A DNA stretch of 35,857 bases from a bacterium (GCA_025774605.1 JALGVR010000035.1:1-35857); one strand, 5' to 3'; shown: positions 1 through 10,500, numbered from the stretch's first letter. Numbers and translations: made by a program. Notes: generated from the sequence alone by a model not told the origin.

Positions 1-1284
1 GTGATAAAAAACAGCCCTGTTCTGATCCGGCAGGCTTTCAGGCGGACGATCTTTGACAAGCCGCAATCCCTCAAGTCATTTACAGGATACCGGCGTTTTG
101 AGCGGGACGACGGGGTCGCCTGGGTTGACGGGCATTTCAGGCGGTTGGGGTTTTCCATCCGCCGTCGAGCAATCGAGGAAGGCACGGCACTGGCCGGTTG
201 TTCGGGCGGATTGTCACGACTGGGACCCCTGCTAAGTCACATCGGGATGCTGCTGTTGATCGTCGGCGGACTTGCAGCGTCCATCACAGGCTATCAGGCA
301 CGCGTATCCGGTGCGGCGGGCGACACGATCTCACGCCCGGAATGGGACTTTGATCTGCGCATCGATGATTTCAAGCTGGTCTATTATCCGATATCATTGA
401 ACCAGTGGGTGGAGCTGCCCGACGGGCACCGCGGCAGGGTGACGGAGATCCGACACGACAGCGCGCGCGTTGACCTGTCGAGCCATCCCGGGCTGCACGA
501 GAGCCGCTGGCTGCTTAGGGATTCCCTGAGGAATGATTTTGAAGTCTATCGGAACGGGCGGCTGACGCCCTACCAGGGAAACATACGCAGCTATATCACC
601 CGCGCCGAACTGATCAAGGACGGACAGCCGGTCCTTAAGAGGAAGATCGAGGTCAACCACCCACTTCGCTACGGTGGTTTTCGTTTTTACCAGACCAGTT
701 TCGAAGCCGGCGGCGGGAATATCGACGTCGATACGGTTGTTGTCCTGGCGGTCGGCGAAGACAACGACTCGGCGGTGGTTCGGCTGGCGGTAAGGGGAGA
801 GGCCGAAAAACTTCCCTGGGGGGATCTGAGTCTCAAGGCAGGCGAATTCTTTCCCGACTTCAAGCTCGACCGGAACATGCAGCCGTTTTCCGCGTCGGGA
901 GAATTGATCAATCCAGCCGTGCGGGTCACCCTCGTCGGGGGCGGCCGGGAGATCGGCGCGAAATGGGTGTTCAGCCACGATTTCGGCGGCATGGGCGGAT
1001 CGAACATGCCGCTTAAGCTGCGAATCGTTGACCTGACGGGTGTAAACTCAAGCCGTTCAGGTTATGCAACGATCCTGGAGGTCAAGCGCGATAGTGGCAG
1101 GTGGATAATCTGGATGGGATTTTTCTGCGTCACGCTGGGGCTTGTCCTGACATACAGCATGACCCATCGACAGGCGTGGGCTGTTGTTTTGAGGAAGCCC
1201 GAGGGGAGGGACGAGATTCATCTCGCGTACCGAAACTCACGAATCGATCACCGGACGCGGGATTATTTCGAGCGGTTGGATTAG
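1..1284 (+). CDS. resB: ResB-like cytochrome c biogenesis protein, 5' end cut by window edge
   Basis: Probably the C-terminal part of a ResB/Ccs1 protein, which with ResC/CcsA moves heme across the inner membrane and attaches it to apocytochrome c (system II). Visible: a membrane segment near residues 75-95 beginning RLGPLLSHIGMLLL, matching the ResB segment that carries a conserved histidine; a long periplasmic region with NHPLRYGGFRFYQ, a typical ResB signature; and a last membrane helix near 365-388 followed by a short cytoplasmic tail. ResB proteins normally start with further transmembrane helices that are absent here, so the GTG at base 1 is probably internal and the gene continues to the left. 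The next gene on this strand is not ccsA/resC, so its partner must lie upstream or elsewhere. Family call good; true start unknown. Confidence 0.85.
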   Translation: MIKNSPVLIRQAFRRTIFDKPQSLKSFTGYRRFERDDGVAWVDGHFRRLGFSIRRRAIEEGTALAGCSGGLSRLGPLLSHIGMLLLIVGGLAASITGYQARVSGAAGDTISRPEWDFDLRIDDFKLVYYPISLNQWVELPDGHRGRVTEIRHDSARVDLSSHPGLHESRWLLRDSLRNDFEVYRNGRLTPYQGNIRSYITRAELIKDGQPVLKRKIEVNHPLRYGGFRFYQTSFEAGGGNIDVDTVVVLAVGEDNDSAVVRLAVRGEAEKLPWGDLSLKAGEFFPDFKLDRNMQPFSASGELINPAVRVTLVGGGREIGAKWVFSHDFGGMGGSNMPLKLRIVDLTGVNSSRSGYATILEVKRDSGRWIIWMGFFCVTLGLVLTYSMTHRQAWAVVLRKPEGRDEIHLAYRNSRIDHRTRDYFERLD

Positions 1285-1429
1285 GTGGCGCATGGTCACC
1301 CCCTCTGGTTGACAGCATTGAAAGATATTCAGGAAAAGAAAAAGATCAATAATACAGCAGTTCATAGGCGATAAATAAAACCGTTCCTATGATTGCAAAC
1401 ACAAGTTTATCAAGCAACAGGAGATGTAA

Positions 1430-3634
1430 ATGAAAAGCGGATTAACTATCCTTTTGGTAGCGCTTCTGATGATGTGCATGCTGCCCTCAAGCAGTATTGC
1501 CGCACAGGATGCTGGTCCAACAATAACCAGATCACATCAGGTCTCGCTCGTTGGAGACGCACTGGAAACCGAAGAAGCTGTCGGTCCGGTTCGTGACTGG
1601 GGAGAAGACTGGATCTTCTATGATGACGGGAACGGTCGATTCCTCCTGCACTGGGGTGATAATGAACTCTGGAGCAGAACGAGATTTACCCCGCCGGCCG
1701 ATTTCGTGCTGGAGGGCGTCAGGTTCCAGATCTCCAACGGCAACGATATCGATCCCGATGACGCACCATGTCGCGTCTACGTTTACAGCGAATTGGAAAA
1801 TATGAACCTCGATGAGATCCTCTGGCAGGGTGAAGCCGATGAGCTCCCCAGCAACGAGTGGATCGATGTCGAGCTCGACGAAGATGACTATCTGGAATTC
1901 GCCGAGGGGGAGAACTTCTCCATCATCTACGGCCCGGCGCCTTCGGGCGATCCCAATCAGGGCGCCCGCGGCTGGTGGAACAGCCTTGACGCGGCAACCG
2001 AGGTCCATCGCAGTTTCGTTGCGCAGGCACACGAGGAAAACCCTCCAACGAATCACGGCCAGGATTGGTTCGGTTTTGACTCCGACCTGTTGCTGCGAGC
2101 CAACGGCACCTTCCAGGACGAGTTCTTCGACGCCGGTGTCGGCGGGATGAGCAATGACTCCGAGATGTGGTTGATGTACCCGGGAACAGAACAGGTCTTC
2201 ACAGCCCTCATATTCTACGAAGGTCAGCCTGCCGATTTCGTGACCGTTTCCTTCAACGTATTCGACGTCGACGGCAACCCTTACTGGGATGAACCTGTCG
2301 AACAGATCCTTGAGGATCCCTTCGCCGATGTTGAACCCGGTGAGATGATCGAGGTCGAGTGCGACAGCGTCTGGATTCCCGGGGAAGCCGGAACATACAT
2401 CGCCAGAGCCGTCGTCACGATCCAGGACGATGCCAACGAGGACAATGACAGCTTCGGCCTGGAGCAGTTGGTCTTTGATCCGGAGGCGGAGGAACCGATC
2501 TGGCTCGGCTACTGCGACGAAACGTCGGAAACACAGTTCAGCGCCGCCGATGATGAGGGTTGGGCGGTCGCCTTCGCTCATCCTGGAGGAGACCAGTCAC
2601 TGTGGCTGGAGCGGTTCCGTTACTGGATGGACAACAGGGGCAATGATAATGCGGTTGAATGCCGTTTCCGCGTCGGAATAAACACCGACCGCGGCTGGGG
2701 ATGGTTGCTGGCTCAGACGTTTACCGCCGAAATCGCCGCTGATGAGGAAGGCTGGGTCGAGTTCGAGCTTCCCGAGGAGGAGCGGGATTCAACCAGCTTC
2801 TCGGAGGGTAGCGAACTGCTGGTCTCATACCAGTATTCCGGTCTGTCGCTGAAATCCGACGGCACGCCGCCCATCTCGGGCGTTAATCCGGACATGCCGT
2901 CGACGATGTGGATCACTGTTGAAGACGGCAACCGGGCAGGGCCGACCGAATCGGGTGATTACATGTGCCAGGTGCAGTTGGGCGTTTCCGATATCGCTCC
3001 CGACGGTCCCAATCTGCGCATCGAGCCGGATCCCGTCGAATTCGGCTGGGATCTCGATCTCGACACGCCGTACGCGGTTGAAGCCACATTCACCTCGTTC
3101 GGAACCGATCCCGTGACCATCAGGGCGATCCAGATCGCCGGTTCCGGCGTGGATTACCTCACGATAGATGAAGATCATACCGGTGAGTTCGTCATCGAAG
3201 CCGGCGCGGAAGAGACCATCACAATAACCTTCGAAACAACCGAAGACATTGACCTTGAAACGCAGTTGCGGGTCGTCAACGACGCGGTCAACATATCCAA
3301 CCAGTACCGCTGGGCGGTTCATGCTTCCACCAATCCCGGTGCTGTCGACGAAAACCATACGGGGATGCCGATGGAGTACGCCCTGTACCAGAACCATCCG
3401 AACCCGTTCAATCCCACGACCAGCGTGGGCTTCTCGCTGAAAGCCGCCGCTGACGTCAGGCTCAACGTCTACGACATGAGCGGTCGCCTGCTCAAGGAAG
3501 TGATAAACAGCCATCTGAGCGCGGGCTATCACAACGCTCAAATTGACGCCTCCGATCTTCCGGCGGGGATCTATCTTTATCGCATCAGCGCCGGTGATTT
3601 CACCGACACGCAGAAGATGATCCTGCTGAAGTAG
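1430..3634 (+). CDS. Exported protein with C-terminal type IX-like sorting domain
   Basis: A 734-residue secreted protein of unknown function. It has a clear signal peptide (lysine, then a hydrophobic stretch to about residue 25 ending SIAAQ). Residues about 30-230 form an acidic, aromatic-rich beta domain, and a similar beta-rich segment recurs near 355-500, suggesting two related carbohydrate-binding-like folds around a CARDB/Ig-like region near 235-350. The last ~86 residues, from YALYQNHPNPFNPTT through LPAGIYLYRI to the final LLK, match the T9SS type A / FlgD-Ig-like C-terminal domain common in FCB bacteria, which would target it across the outer membrane. The start is supported by AGGAG six bases before the ATG. 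It appears to be a single-gene unit closed by a strong terminator. No catalytic motif recognised. Confidence 0.85.
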   Translation: MKSGLTILLVALLMMCMLPSSSIAAQDAGPTITRSHQVSLVGDALETEEAVGPVRDWGEDWIFYDDGNGRFLLHWGDNELWSRTRFTPPADFVLEGVRFQISNGNDIDPDDAPCRVYVYSELENMNLDEILWQGEADELPSNEWIDVELDEDDYLEFAEGENFSIIYGPAPSGDPNQGARGWWNSLDAATEVHRSFVAQAHEENPPTNHGQDWFGFDSDLLLRANGTFQDEFFDAGVGGMSNDSEMWLMYPGTEQVFTALIFYEGQPADFVTVSFNVFDVDGNPYWDEPVEQILEDPFADVEPGEMIEVECDSVWIPGEAGTYIARAVVTIQDDANEDNDSFGLEQLVFDPEAEEPIWLGYCDETSETQFSAADDEGWAVAFAHPGGDQSLWLERFRYWMDNRGNDNAVECRFRVGINTDRGWGWLLAQTFTAEIAADEEGWVEFELPEEERDSTSFSEGSELLVSYQYSGLSLKSDGTPPISGVNPDMPSTMWITVEDGNRAGPTESGDYMCQVQLGVSDIAPDGPNLRIEPDPVEFGWDLDLDTPYAVEATFTSFGTDPVTIRAIQIAGSGVDYLTIDEDHTGEFVIEAGAEETITITFETTEDIDLETQLRVVNDAVNISNQYRWAVHASTNPGAVDENHTGMPMEYALYQNHPNPFNPTTSVGFSLKAAADVRLNVYDMSGRLLKEVINSHLSAGYHNAQIDASDLPAGIYLYRISAGDFTDTQKMILLK

Positions 3635-3658
3635 GGAATGATTAAAGCACTGTAAACC

Positions 3659-3701
3659 CTGAAGCCGGTTGGGATACCATACCCGGCCGGCTTCAGTTTT
3701 T
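3659..3701 (+). terminator. Rho-independent terminator of the sorting-domain gene
   Basis: A perfect 10-bp stem (CTGAAGCCGG / CCGGCTTCAG) with an 18-base loop is followed at once by five T residues, 22 bases after the stop codon of the upstream + strand gene. Confidence 0.9.
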
Positions 3702-3814
3702 GCATTTTCAGCGCAGGCTTGTCCCCAATCTCAATCGGGACATTTGACTTCTGACGAGGCGAGCTTCGTCACTCCTCGACCGCCAGAGTGTATAAGCTTA
3801 CATGTGCTCTGTAA

Positions 3815-4009
3815 TTTTGTCATGCTGAACGTGTGAACCGCCTTTGCCATACTGAACGTGTAAACCCACTTTTATTATGCTGAATATGCAAACCACTTTT
3901 GTCATGCTGAACGTGTAAACCACTTTTATCATACTGAACGCATAAACCCACTTTTGTCATGCTGAACGTATAAACCCACTTTGTCATGCTGAACGTATAA
4001 ACCCACTTT
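3815..4009. repeat. Tandem array of ~27-bp units, left arm of a palindromic element
   Basis: About seven diverged head-to-tail units of 27-28 bp with the core TTTGTCATGCTGAACG followed by TATAAACCCAC or close variants. The core GTCATGCTGAACG is identical to the first 13 bases of the inverted-repeat element at 4010, so the array looks like amplification of that element's left end. The only long ORF here (3820-4038, -) is the repeat read as protein and is not accepted as a gene. Confidence 0.9.
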
Positions 4010-4076
4010 GTCATGCTGAACGCAGTGAAGCATCTCATTGATTTAACGGGAGATTCTTCACTTCGTTCAGAATGAC
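4010..4076. repeat. MITE-like palindromic element
   Basis: A 67-base imperfect palindrome. The left arm GTCATGCTGAACGCAGTGAA... and the reverse complement of the right arm (ending CGTTCAGAATGAC) agree at 23 of 26 positions by eye, with a central spacer. Sequences of the form GTCATnCTGAACGnAGTGAAGnATCT are a dispersed repeat seen in many bacterial genomes; that statement is general knowledge. A second, decayed copy lies near 23545. Confidence 0.85.
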
Positions 4077-4187
4077 GCGGCCTGCTAAACAGCTTTGACG
4101 CGGCCTGCTAAACAGCTATGACGCGGCCTGTTAAACCACTTTGACACGGCCTGTTAAACAGCTATGACGGGGCCTGTTGAATCGCTG
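4073..4187. repeat. Tandem array of five 23-bp units
   Basis: Five consecutive 23-bp units, TGACGCGGCCTGCTAAACAG-CTT and variants, starting in the last four bases (TGAC) of the palindromic element. The unit differs from that of the left array. With 3635-3814 and 4188-4276 (no gene seen), this completes the non-coding stretch between the two + strand genes. Confidence 0.9.
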
Positions 4188-4276
4188 AATGGTAAGTCCT
4201 TTAACGAAGCGGGCTTAATTACTCCGTAGTCCTCGGGGTGCAAAAATGAGTTGTCATACACAAAAGGGTAATTTTA

Positions 4277-5812
4277 GTGTTCAGGTCATTCTTGTCTGCA
4301 GTATCGATCTGTCTGATGCTGCTTTCAGGCTGCAGTTCGAGTCCCAGCGACCAGGGACCGGCTGACAACACTTACCAATATGAGCTGATTGCGCCTCGCC
4401 GGACGGTGACCGGACGATCCCTGCCGGTTGTCATACTCGCCGTTGACGTCAACCCGCGCACTACCCCAACCGTATCCCTTGTGATTTCATCATCATATCC
4501 AAATCAGGCTCAAGCAGGCGTCAAGGTCAAGCGCGGCTGCGGAAGCGTCACCCTGCGGCCCGATGTCGAAGGGAATATGCAGGTCAGTCTGATCAACCAG
4601 GCCGGTGGTGTACTGGCGGAAAGCGTGGTCGGGGTGATCGTCGACACCGCCGTCAGGGAGCTTTCGGGCGCGCTGAGCGGTGAAGATCTGAGCTGGGATT
4701 CCAGCGCCGTGATTCGAATCAGCGGGGATGTCTCGATCGGAGCGGGGGATATGTTGGAGATAGGCGCCGGAACAACTGTCGAACTTGGCGACCGCGTCAA
4801 CATCGACTGCAGAGGGAACATGATGTGCTCCGGTACGGTAGACGCTCCCGTACTGTTTACCGCGGTCGATCCCGGCCGTCCCTGGGGAGGCGTCTGGCAC
4901 CCTTCCGGCGATCATTTGTACAGTTATGTCTTCTTCACGGGCGGGGGCGGCGACAGCACCGAAGCCCTGGGTCATTCGGGCAGTCAACCGGTTGTCGGTG
5001 GCTGCAACAGCCGGATCGAGCTTGACCACGTCTTCATGCTCGACAACCCGGGCAAGGCATTCTACTTCGACAGTAACGAGTTCTCCCTGACAAACAGCCT
5101 GGTCTCCCGCTGTGACACGGGCGGCGAACTAAAATTCTCGCTTGTGACCGTTGACAACTGCTACTTCCTGGACATGCCCAACGACGACGGGCTGGAGGTC
5201 GACGACGATAATGACGCCATCTACGTGGCTCTTCCCTGGAGAGGTGGAGACGACTTCTCGGTGATCCGTAACAGCGTGTTCATCAGCGGAAAGGACGACG
5301 GCATCGACCACAACGGCGCCAACCTCAGGATTTTAAACTGCATTATTGAAGATTTTGACAACGAAGGGATCGCCGGTTCAAACGAGAACCACCTCGAGGT
5401 TTTCAACACACTGGTTCTTAACTGCGAACAGGGGATAGAGGACGGTTACGGAACGGCGGAGGTCACGGTCGATCATTGTCTGGTGAGCGGCAACGAAACC
5501 GGCTTCAGGTTTGGAGACTGGTATAGTCATCGCAGCAGCGACGGATACCTGATAATCCATAACTCCATATCGGTTTTCAATTCGCTGCACAACGTCTGGA
5601 ACTGGGATATGCATCTTGATGCGCCGCGCCCTGAGAGGATATCGATCGACTACTCGATCGTAAACGACCCGCAATATAACGACGGTGCAGGTTGCCTGAC
5701 GGGTGAGCCCGTCTTTAACGAGGATTACACCCTGACCGAAGAGTCCATCGGATATCAGGCTGCCGAAGACGGGCGGAGCATCGGTCTGCTCGAGTGGGGG
5801 GAAGAGGAATAA
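4277..5812 (+). CDS. Lipoprotein with right-handed parallel beta-helix
   Basis: A 511-residue predicted lipoprotein. The N-terminus MFRSFLSAVSICLMLLSGC has a textbook lipobox (LSGC), so the mature protein would be lipid-anchored at Cys19. After an Ig-like N-terminal region (to ~125) come repeated beta-helix coils from about 130 to 480, recognisable as recurring short strands with N/D turns (for example IRNSVFISGKDDGIDHNG, LEVFNTLVLNCEQGIEDG), as in pectate-lyase-like and periplasmic copper-binding NosD-type folds. The fold often binds or cleaves polysaccharide, but I see no diagnostic catalytic set, so no substrate is proposed. GTG start at 4277. The gene is convergent with the - strand block, with only 7 bases between stop codons. 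Confidence 0.82.
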   Translation: MFRSFLSAVSICLMLLSGCSSSPSDQGPADNTYQYELIAPRRTVTGRSLPVVILAVDVNPRTTPTVSLVISSSYPNQAQAGVKVKRGCGSVTLRPDVEGNMQVSLINQAGGVLAESVVGVIVDTAVRELSGALSGEDLSWDSSAVIRISGDVSIGAGDMLEIGAGTTVELGDRVNIDCRGNMMCSGTVDAPVLFTAVDPGRPWGGVWHPSGDHLYSYVFFTGGGGDSTEALGHSGSQPVVGGCNSRIELDHVFMLDNPGKAFYFDSNEFSLTNSLVSRCDTGGELKFSLVTVDNCYFLDMPNDDGLEVDDDNDAIYVALPWRGGDDFSVIRNSVFISGKDDGIDHNGANLRILNCIIEDFDNEGIAGSNENHLEVFNTLVLNCEQGIEDGYGTAEVTVDHCLVSGNETGFRFGDWYSHRSSDGYLIIHNSISVFNSLHNVWNWDMHLDAPRPERISIDYSIVNDPQYNDGAGCLTGEPVFNEDYTLTEESIGYQAAEDGRSIGLLEWGEEE

Positions 5813-5819
5813 ACCACGA

Positions 5820-7526
5820 CTAAAACAGGCTTTCCAGTCTGACGTGCAGCCGCGCATTTCGCAGCGGTTCGCCGTCCGCCAGCGCCATGTCCAGCCCCAG
5901 CTTCCCGGCTTTTGTCCGCATGATTGCGGTCACCCCGAAGGAAACCGGCGTCCTTCTCACCGGTTTAAACCTCGTGTCTTCTCGATATACGCAGCCCACA
6001 TCACCAAACAGACCGACGTACTCATCGCGATCCGGACGCCAGCGCAGCTCGACCGTTCCCCAACCCGCCCCCCGCGCCGGAATGGCGGATTCGGCGTAAC
6101 CCCGTACGGAGCCGATTCCCCCGAACCTGACCAGGTCTTCCGACACGATTCCGGCGCCGGAAACGTCACGGACGGCAAAGCGTTCGAAAAGCACTGCCCG
6201 ACCGATCAGGGGTTGAGCGGCTGACAGGGCTGCCGTCTCCCGTTTCAGATCAATACCGCGGGAATCGACACTCCCACCGCGCCTCCAGCCCGCCGCGGAG
6301 CTTATCTCCATTCTGTAGCCTTGCACGGGGTTCCACCTGTAGTCAAGCCGGTCGTAACTGATCCCTCCCTCGATCCAGATTGAGCGCAAGACCGTGTCAG
6401 ATCCCTGGATGTCACCGCCGCCGCCGATCCTCTCACTGGTCGCCGATCCCGAGAATATCAGTCGATCCGACGGCTCCCATTCAAGCCCGAACTTGTAGCG
6501 CGTTGCAGTGGTAAGCGTGTCCTCTGTCCAGTGTTCGAGTTCAAGGACGGCATGCCAGGGATGACTGAATATCCACGGCTCCCGGTAGCTGACCAGGATT
6601 CCCTTCCGGTCCGGGTCCAGCCCCAGCCACTCGAAATTCAGCTTCCTGCCGGTGCCGAGTATGTTGCCGAAATGAATCCTGACCTCTCCGGTCGGTTCGC
6701 CCAGCCCCGGCGCTGTCGACAACACTCCCGAAAGCCTGTTCACCCTTCGCTCCTTCACGGGGATCAGCAGGTTGACCAGACCTGATCCGGCTGGTTCAAA
6801 CCGTGGTGTGCCCACGAAATCCACAAACGGAAGCCTCTCAAGGCGCTTCACCGCCCGCTCAAGCTTCGTCCGGCTGAACGCTTCACGGCTGCGCAGCCTG
6901 CTTTCCAAGCGCAGCAGGCGGCTCTCCGTCACCGCGCCGGGGAACTTGATTCGCCTCAACCTGATGTATGAACCCCTATCCACCCTGAAATCAAGGTCTG
7001 TCCGGATTGACTCCGAACCCGCCAGCAGGCTGTCGGGAACCACTGTCACCCGGGCAAAGGGGAAGCCGGCGTCCGCCTGTTCGCCCAGGATCGCATCGAC
7101 GATGGATCTTATTTCGTATTCATTCAACCTGCCGCGCGATGAAACCGTCCGTCGATCGACACCGGATCCTCCTACCGTTCCCACGCGCAATTTCACCGGC
7201 TCGGCGGTCGAAATGAACAGATCGAGGACGTTACCCGGCAATTCGGAACGGTATACGACCGAATCGAGCCGCGCCAGCGGGTAACCCTCGAGGGCCAGCG
7301 CGTGATACAGTTTTTCAAGCGGTGCGGCCAGCTCTTCGATGTTGTGGAAGGTCCGTGATCCGCCGGACATCTCGCGGAGCCGTTCGTCGTTGTAATCGGC
7401 GCAGTGAAACACAACACGATCAGGCATGCGATCGTCAGACTGTGCAGAATCCGCTTTGTTCGGCGCTCCCGCGCTGAATAGGGCGAGGGTGATATACACC
7501 GATATTGTCAGTTTCGGCGAGATCAC
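5820..7526 (-). CDS. Omp85-family outer-membrane protein (BamA/TamA-like)
   Basis: A 568-residue Omp85-superfamily protein. I take the GTG at 7526, not the longer ORF start at 7583, because GTGA overlaps the TGA stop of the upstream gene and a hydrophobic signal peptide (LTISVYITLALFSAGA) follows directly. After about 60 residues comes a POTRA-like region (to ~240), including RRIKFPGAVTESRLLR and LERLPFVDFVG. A C-terminal 16-strand-type barrel follows with the family signature GGIGSVRGYAE (loop 6 VRGY) and a terminal Phe. Such proteins insert or translocate beta-barrel substrates at the outer membrane. It is shorter and has fewer POTRA repeats than BamA, closer to TamA or a dedicated assembly factor. 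Coupling to the large outer-membrane protein upstream suggests that protein is its client; this is inference. Confidence 0.88.
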   Translation of the reverse strand: MISPKLTISVYITLALFSAGAPNKADSAQSDDRMPDRVVFHCADYNDERLREMSGGSRTFHNIEELAAPLEKLYHALALEGYPLARLDSVVYRSELPGNVLDLFISTAEPVKLRVGTVGGSGVDRRTVSSRGRLNEYEIRSIVDAILGEQADAGFPFARVTVVPDSLLAGSESIRTDLDFRVDRGSYIRLRRIKFPGAVTESRLLRLESRLRSREAFSRTKLERAVKRLERLPFVDFVGTPRFEPAGSGLVNLLIPVKERRVNRLSGVLSTAPGLGEPTGEVRIHFGNILGTGRKLNFEWLGLDPDRKGILVSYREPWIFSHPWHAVLELEHWTEDTLTTATRYKFGLEWEPSDRLIFSGSATSERIGGGGDIQGSDTVLRSIWIEGGISYDRLDYRWNPVQGYRMEISSAAGWRRGGSVDSRGIDLKRETAALSAAQPLIGRAVLFERFAVRDVSGAGIVSEDLVRFGGIGSVRGYAESAIPARGAGWGTVELRWRPDRDEYVGLFGDVGCVYREDTRFKPVRRTPVSFGVTAIMRTKAGKLGLDMALADGEPLRNARLHVRLESLF

Positions 7527-10500
7527 AGGTTTGCCGTGAATTCGATCAATCCCGTGTTGCGCGGCCGGTTGTCGCCGCGCCACAAGCCGCGGAAATAGGC
7601 TGTGGCTGTGACATTGGCGCCAAGCCTGTAATCCACGCTTAAATCAAGGCTCCAGTTATTCCCGACAACCCAACTCCGCGCGAGGTCGTATCCGGGGAAG
7701 GATGAAGTTGAGGCGAGCCGGCGCCAGCCGCCTTCGATTCGCGCCGCTCCGTCGGATCCGATATACCAGGTCAGGCGCGGCGAGGCGCGCTGTTCTTTGA
7801 CCGTAACGTCCGAGATCCTGTCCGCGCGCCGCTCGAAACCGTACGTCAATCCATACTCGACATTATCATCCGGTCGTCTGAACGTCAGCTTCAGATCACC
7901 CCCCGTGCCGGTCACGTCGGATCTGGCTTCTCCAAGCGTGATGCCGTCTCTTCGGTTACGTTGCCAGGATGGTGCGAGCTGGAGCCTGAAGCCGCCGCCC
8001 GGCTTAAGCCTGACGCGAAACGAAACCCTGTCCAGGGTGGTGGTTTCGCCGCCGCCGGTCTTCCTGTCGCGGTTGATCTCGCGCTGCAGTGACAGTCTGC
8101 CGTCCCCCCCCGGGTTGCCCTCCAGGAAATAGATGTCCTCCAGCCATGATCGGCGGGCGTAGACAGCCTCCCGACCGGCGAATTCAGGCGGATAAAGCAG
8201 AAAAGCGCGCCACGGATCGGTCGATGTTGTGCTCAGATTGGCTTCGAACCTGCTGTTTACTCCTGTAATGCCAAGAGGATATACTTCCTTCTGGTCATTC
8301 CGCCGTCGGCGCGGGCTCCAGTTCAACTGTCCGGCAAAGTACACGCGGCTCACCCGTCGCAACGTGTCGGTCGTCGTCAGATAGAGATTGAAGTCGCCGT
8401 CCGGGTCCGGCACGTAACGATCCCCCTCCCGGCGATAATTGCCCAGCCCTTCACCGACATAGGCGGCGATCTGCGCGCCGGCGCGATCGTTGCCGCTGCT
8501 GAGATTGTAGTCGACCCGCAACTTCCACGGCGAACCGGGAGGCGACACCGTGGTCTCGAACGCCGCCGAGGTGGCGGTGACCGGCGCTTCGCGCGCATCA
8601 GAGTAGGTCTGGTGATACCTGAGCAGATCGATCGACCAGCCTCCCCAGCGATAACCACTGCCGCTCCAGTCCGCAGTCAGCGTGCGCGTGTCGGATCTGT
8701 GGTCAGCCCCGCTATCCGTCAGGGCATCATCACTCCGACTGTTGAAGCCAAGATGGATATCATGTCCGTCACCCGGTTTTATCCCCAGACCGATTTCACG
8801 TTCAAGATACCGGTAGCCTGAATTTGAACCCGATTCACTGACCCTGCGCTCTTCAGACCTTACCGAGCATGATGGCTGAAACGTCTCCCAACTGCTGCTG
8901 ACCCCACCGAACAGACCGGTACGAACGCTCTCCCTGTTTTCGGTGAGATAATCACCTTCCGTCCTGTCGATGCGGGAGGTCAAATCGAGGTGCGGCAGAG
9001 ACAAGCCGCCCGACAGGTCATAGCGCCTCCCTTCAAAGCCCCCGGCGCGCCTCAAAAAACCGGTTGCAGCGGAAAAGCTTGAATTTCCCGTCGGAGTTAA
9101 ATCGAGACCGGCATTATACTCGGTTTCGCTGCGGGTGGTGTCATCTGCGACATCCCAGCGGAACAGGTAATCGACATCCCTGCCGCGCGAGAGGGGATGG
9201 AAGTTTTCGTCCTCGCGGCGAACCGAAGCTGTAACCACGGGGGACAGACCGCCTCGCTGCATCCACGATCCGCGCCAGAGCCAGGCCGCGCCCTTGTTGT
9301 CATGGTCATCCAGATTGGAAAGCGTATTGCGATCGAAACTTGAGAGCGCGATTTCCCCGCCGATTTCCAGCCCGCCGCTGTTGAAGTTCGTTCTGACCGC
9401 GACGATCTCCGCCCTCTCGGGCAGCGGCAGATAACGGACCGGCGCCCAATCGCCCGAATCGGCACTTACCCAGCGATAGTAGAAGGTGTACAATCCGGCG
9501 TCATATTCGCGCCGGTAGCCGCCGCCGGGAAGCTGCGAGAACTCCACCTGCAGATATCCGGTCGGTCGTCCGAGTGAATCGGGTGGAGCGAAGACCAGCA
9601 CGCTGTCCCCGTCAACCACGCCCCAGACATAATCACCCCGACCCGGGCCCAGCGAATCGATGCCTGAAACCAGCGCCCCCAGCGGATCGTCGCCGGCGCC
9701 GGCAACCGCGCCGCGCCATTCATCCGTCCAGTCGAAGGCAAGCGGATTATCGTTGTCGCCACCCTCGACCGCCGCGGTGGCTGCGACCGACAGCCCGGCT
9801 GCGGACTCCCCCGGTGTTCCAGCGGTTGCCGCGTAGAGGTAGCGGGGATATCCTTCGTCGTTGTACTCGTATTCAACCTCGATCCGCGAATCGGAGCGAA
9901 TCGGGCGGCGCGGGTTGAATCTCAGACTCCCACGCGTGTAGTCTACGACATAATCCGCCCTGCCGCCACGTTTTAACCGCTCACCGTCGAGGTAGACCGT
10001 CTCCGATCCGGCTGATATCGTGATCCCCGATCTGCCGAAACGATCGGTGAGATAGTAGGGGCCCTGATCCCCGTCACGGCCGGGGAAATTGACGGTGATG
10101 AAGCTGTTGTTGCCGCCGACTGCAGCCAGTTCGCCGCGCAGAAGCGGACAGCTCGCCCTGAGGCTGCCGCCCTTCAAACTGCGTGAAAATGAACCATATC
10201 GCCCGTTTTCCCAGTCCAGATCAAGGTCGCCGAGACGGGCGAGGAAATGCCTCGCTTCAACCCGGAACAGCAACCGGTCAAGCTCCGCCAGGCTTGCCGA
10301 GGCGCCACCGGATGAGGCGGGCATGTTGCGGTCGTCCAGTACCGCATCCACCCTGATGTCGGAGGTCGGTTCGCCTGACAGCTCCAGGTGAAGCCCGGAA
10401 GTTACTCCGCCGGACCCACCCCGGTCGAATCGCACGCCGCGCGTTATGGTGCCCGTTCGACGCAGTCCCTTCCACGGCTTCAGCGGATTCAGGGGACGAC

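Noticed and set aside
1532-2581. 349-residue - strand ORF
   Set aside because: Shadow of the sorting-domain gene; no start signal or recognisable motif, and the + strand gene has a signal peptide, ribosome site and terminator.
3820-4038. 72-residue - strand ORF with repeated SMTKWVYTF-type peptides
   Set aside because: It is the tandem repeat array read in one frame; no ribosome site, and the repeats are explained by the palindromic element.
3815-4187. CRISPR array
   Set aside because: Units run directly head to tail without unique spacers, and no cas gene is present. The same holds for the array at 23631.
5820-7583. Longer Omp85 start at 7583
   Set aside because: It would overlap the upstream gene by 61 bases and put 19 polar residues before the signal peptide; the GTG at 7526 overlaps the upstream stop as GTGA.
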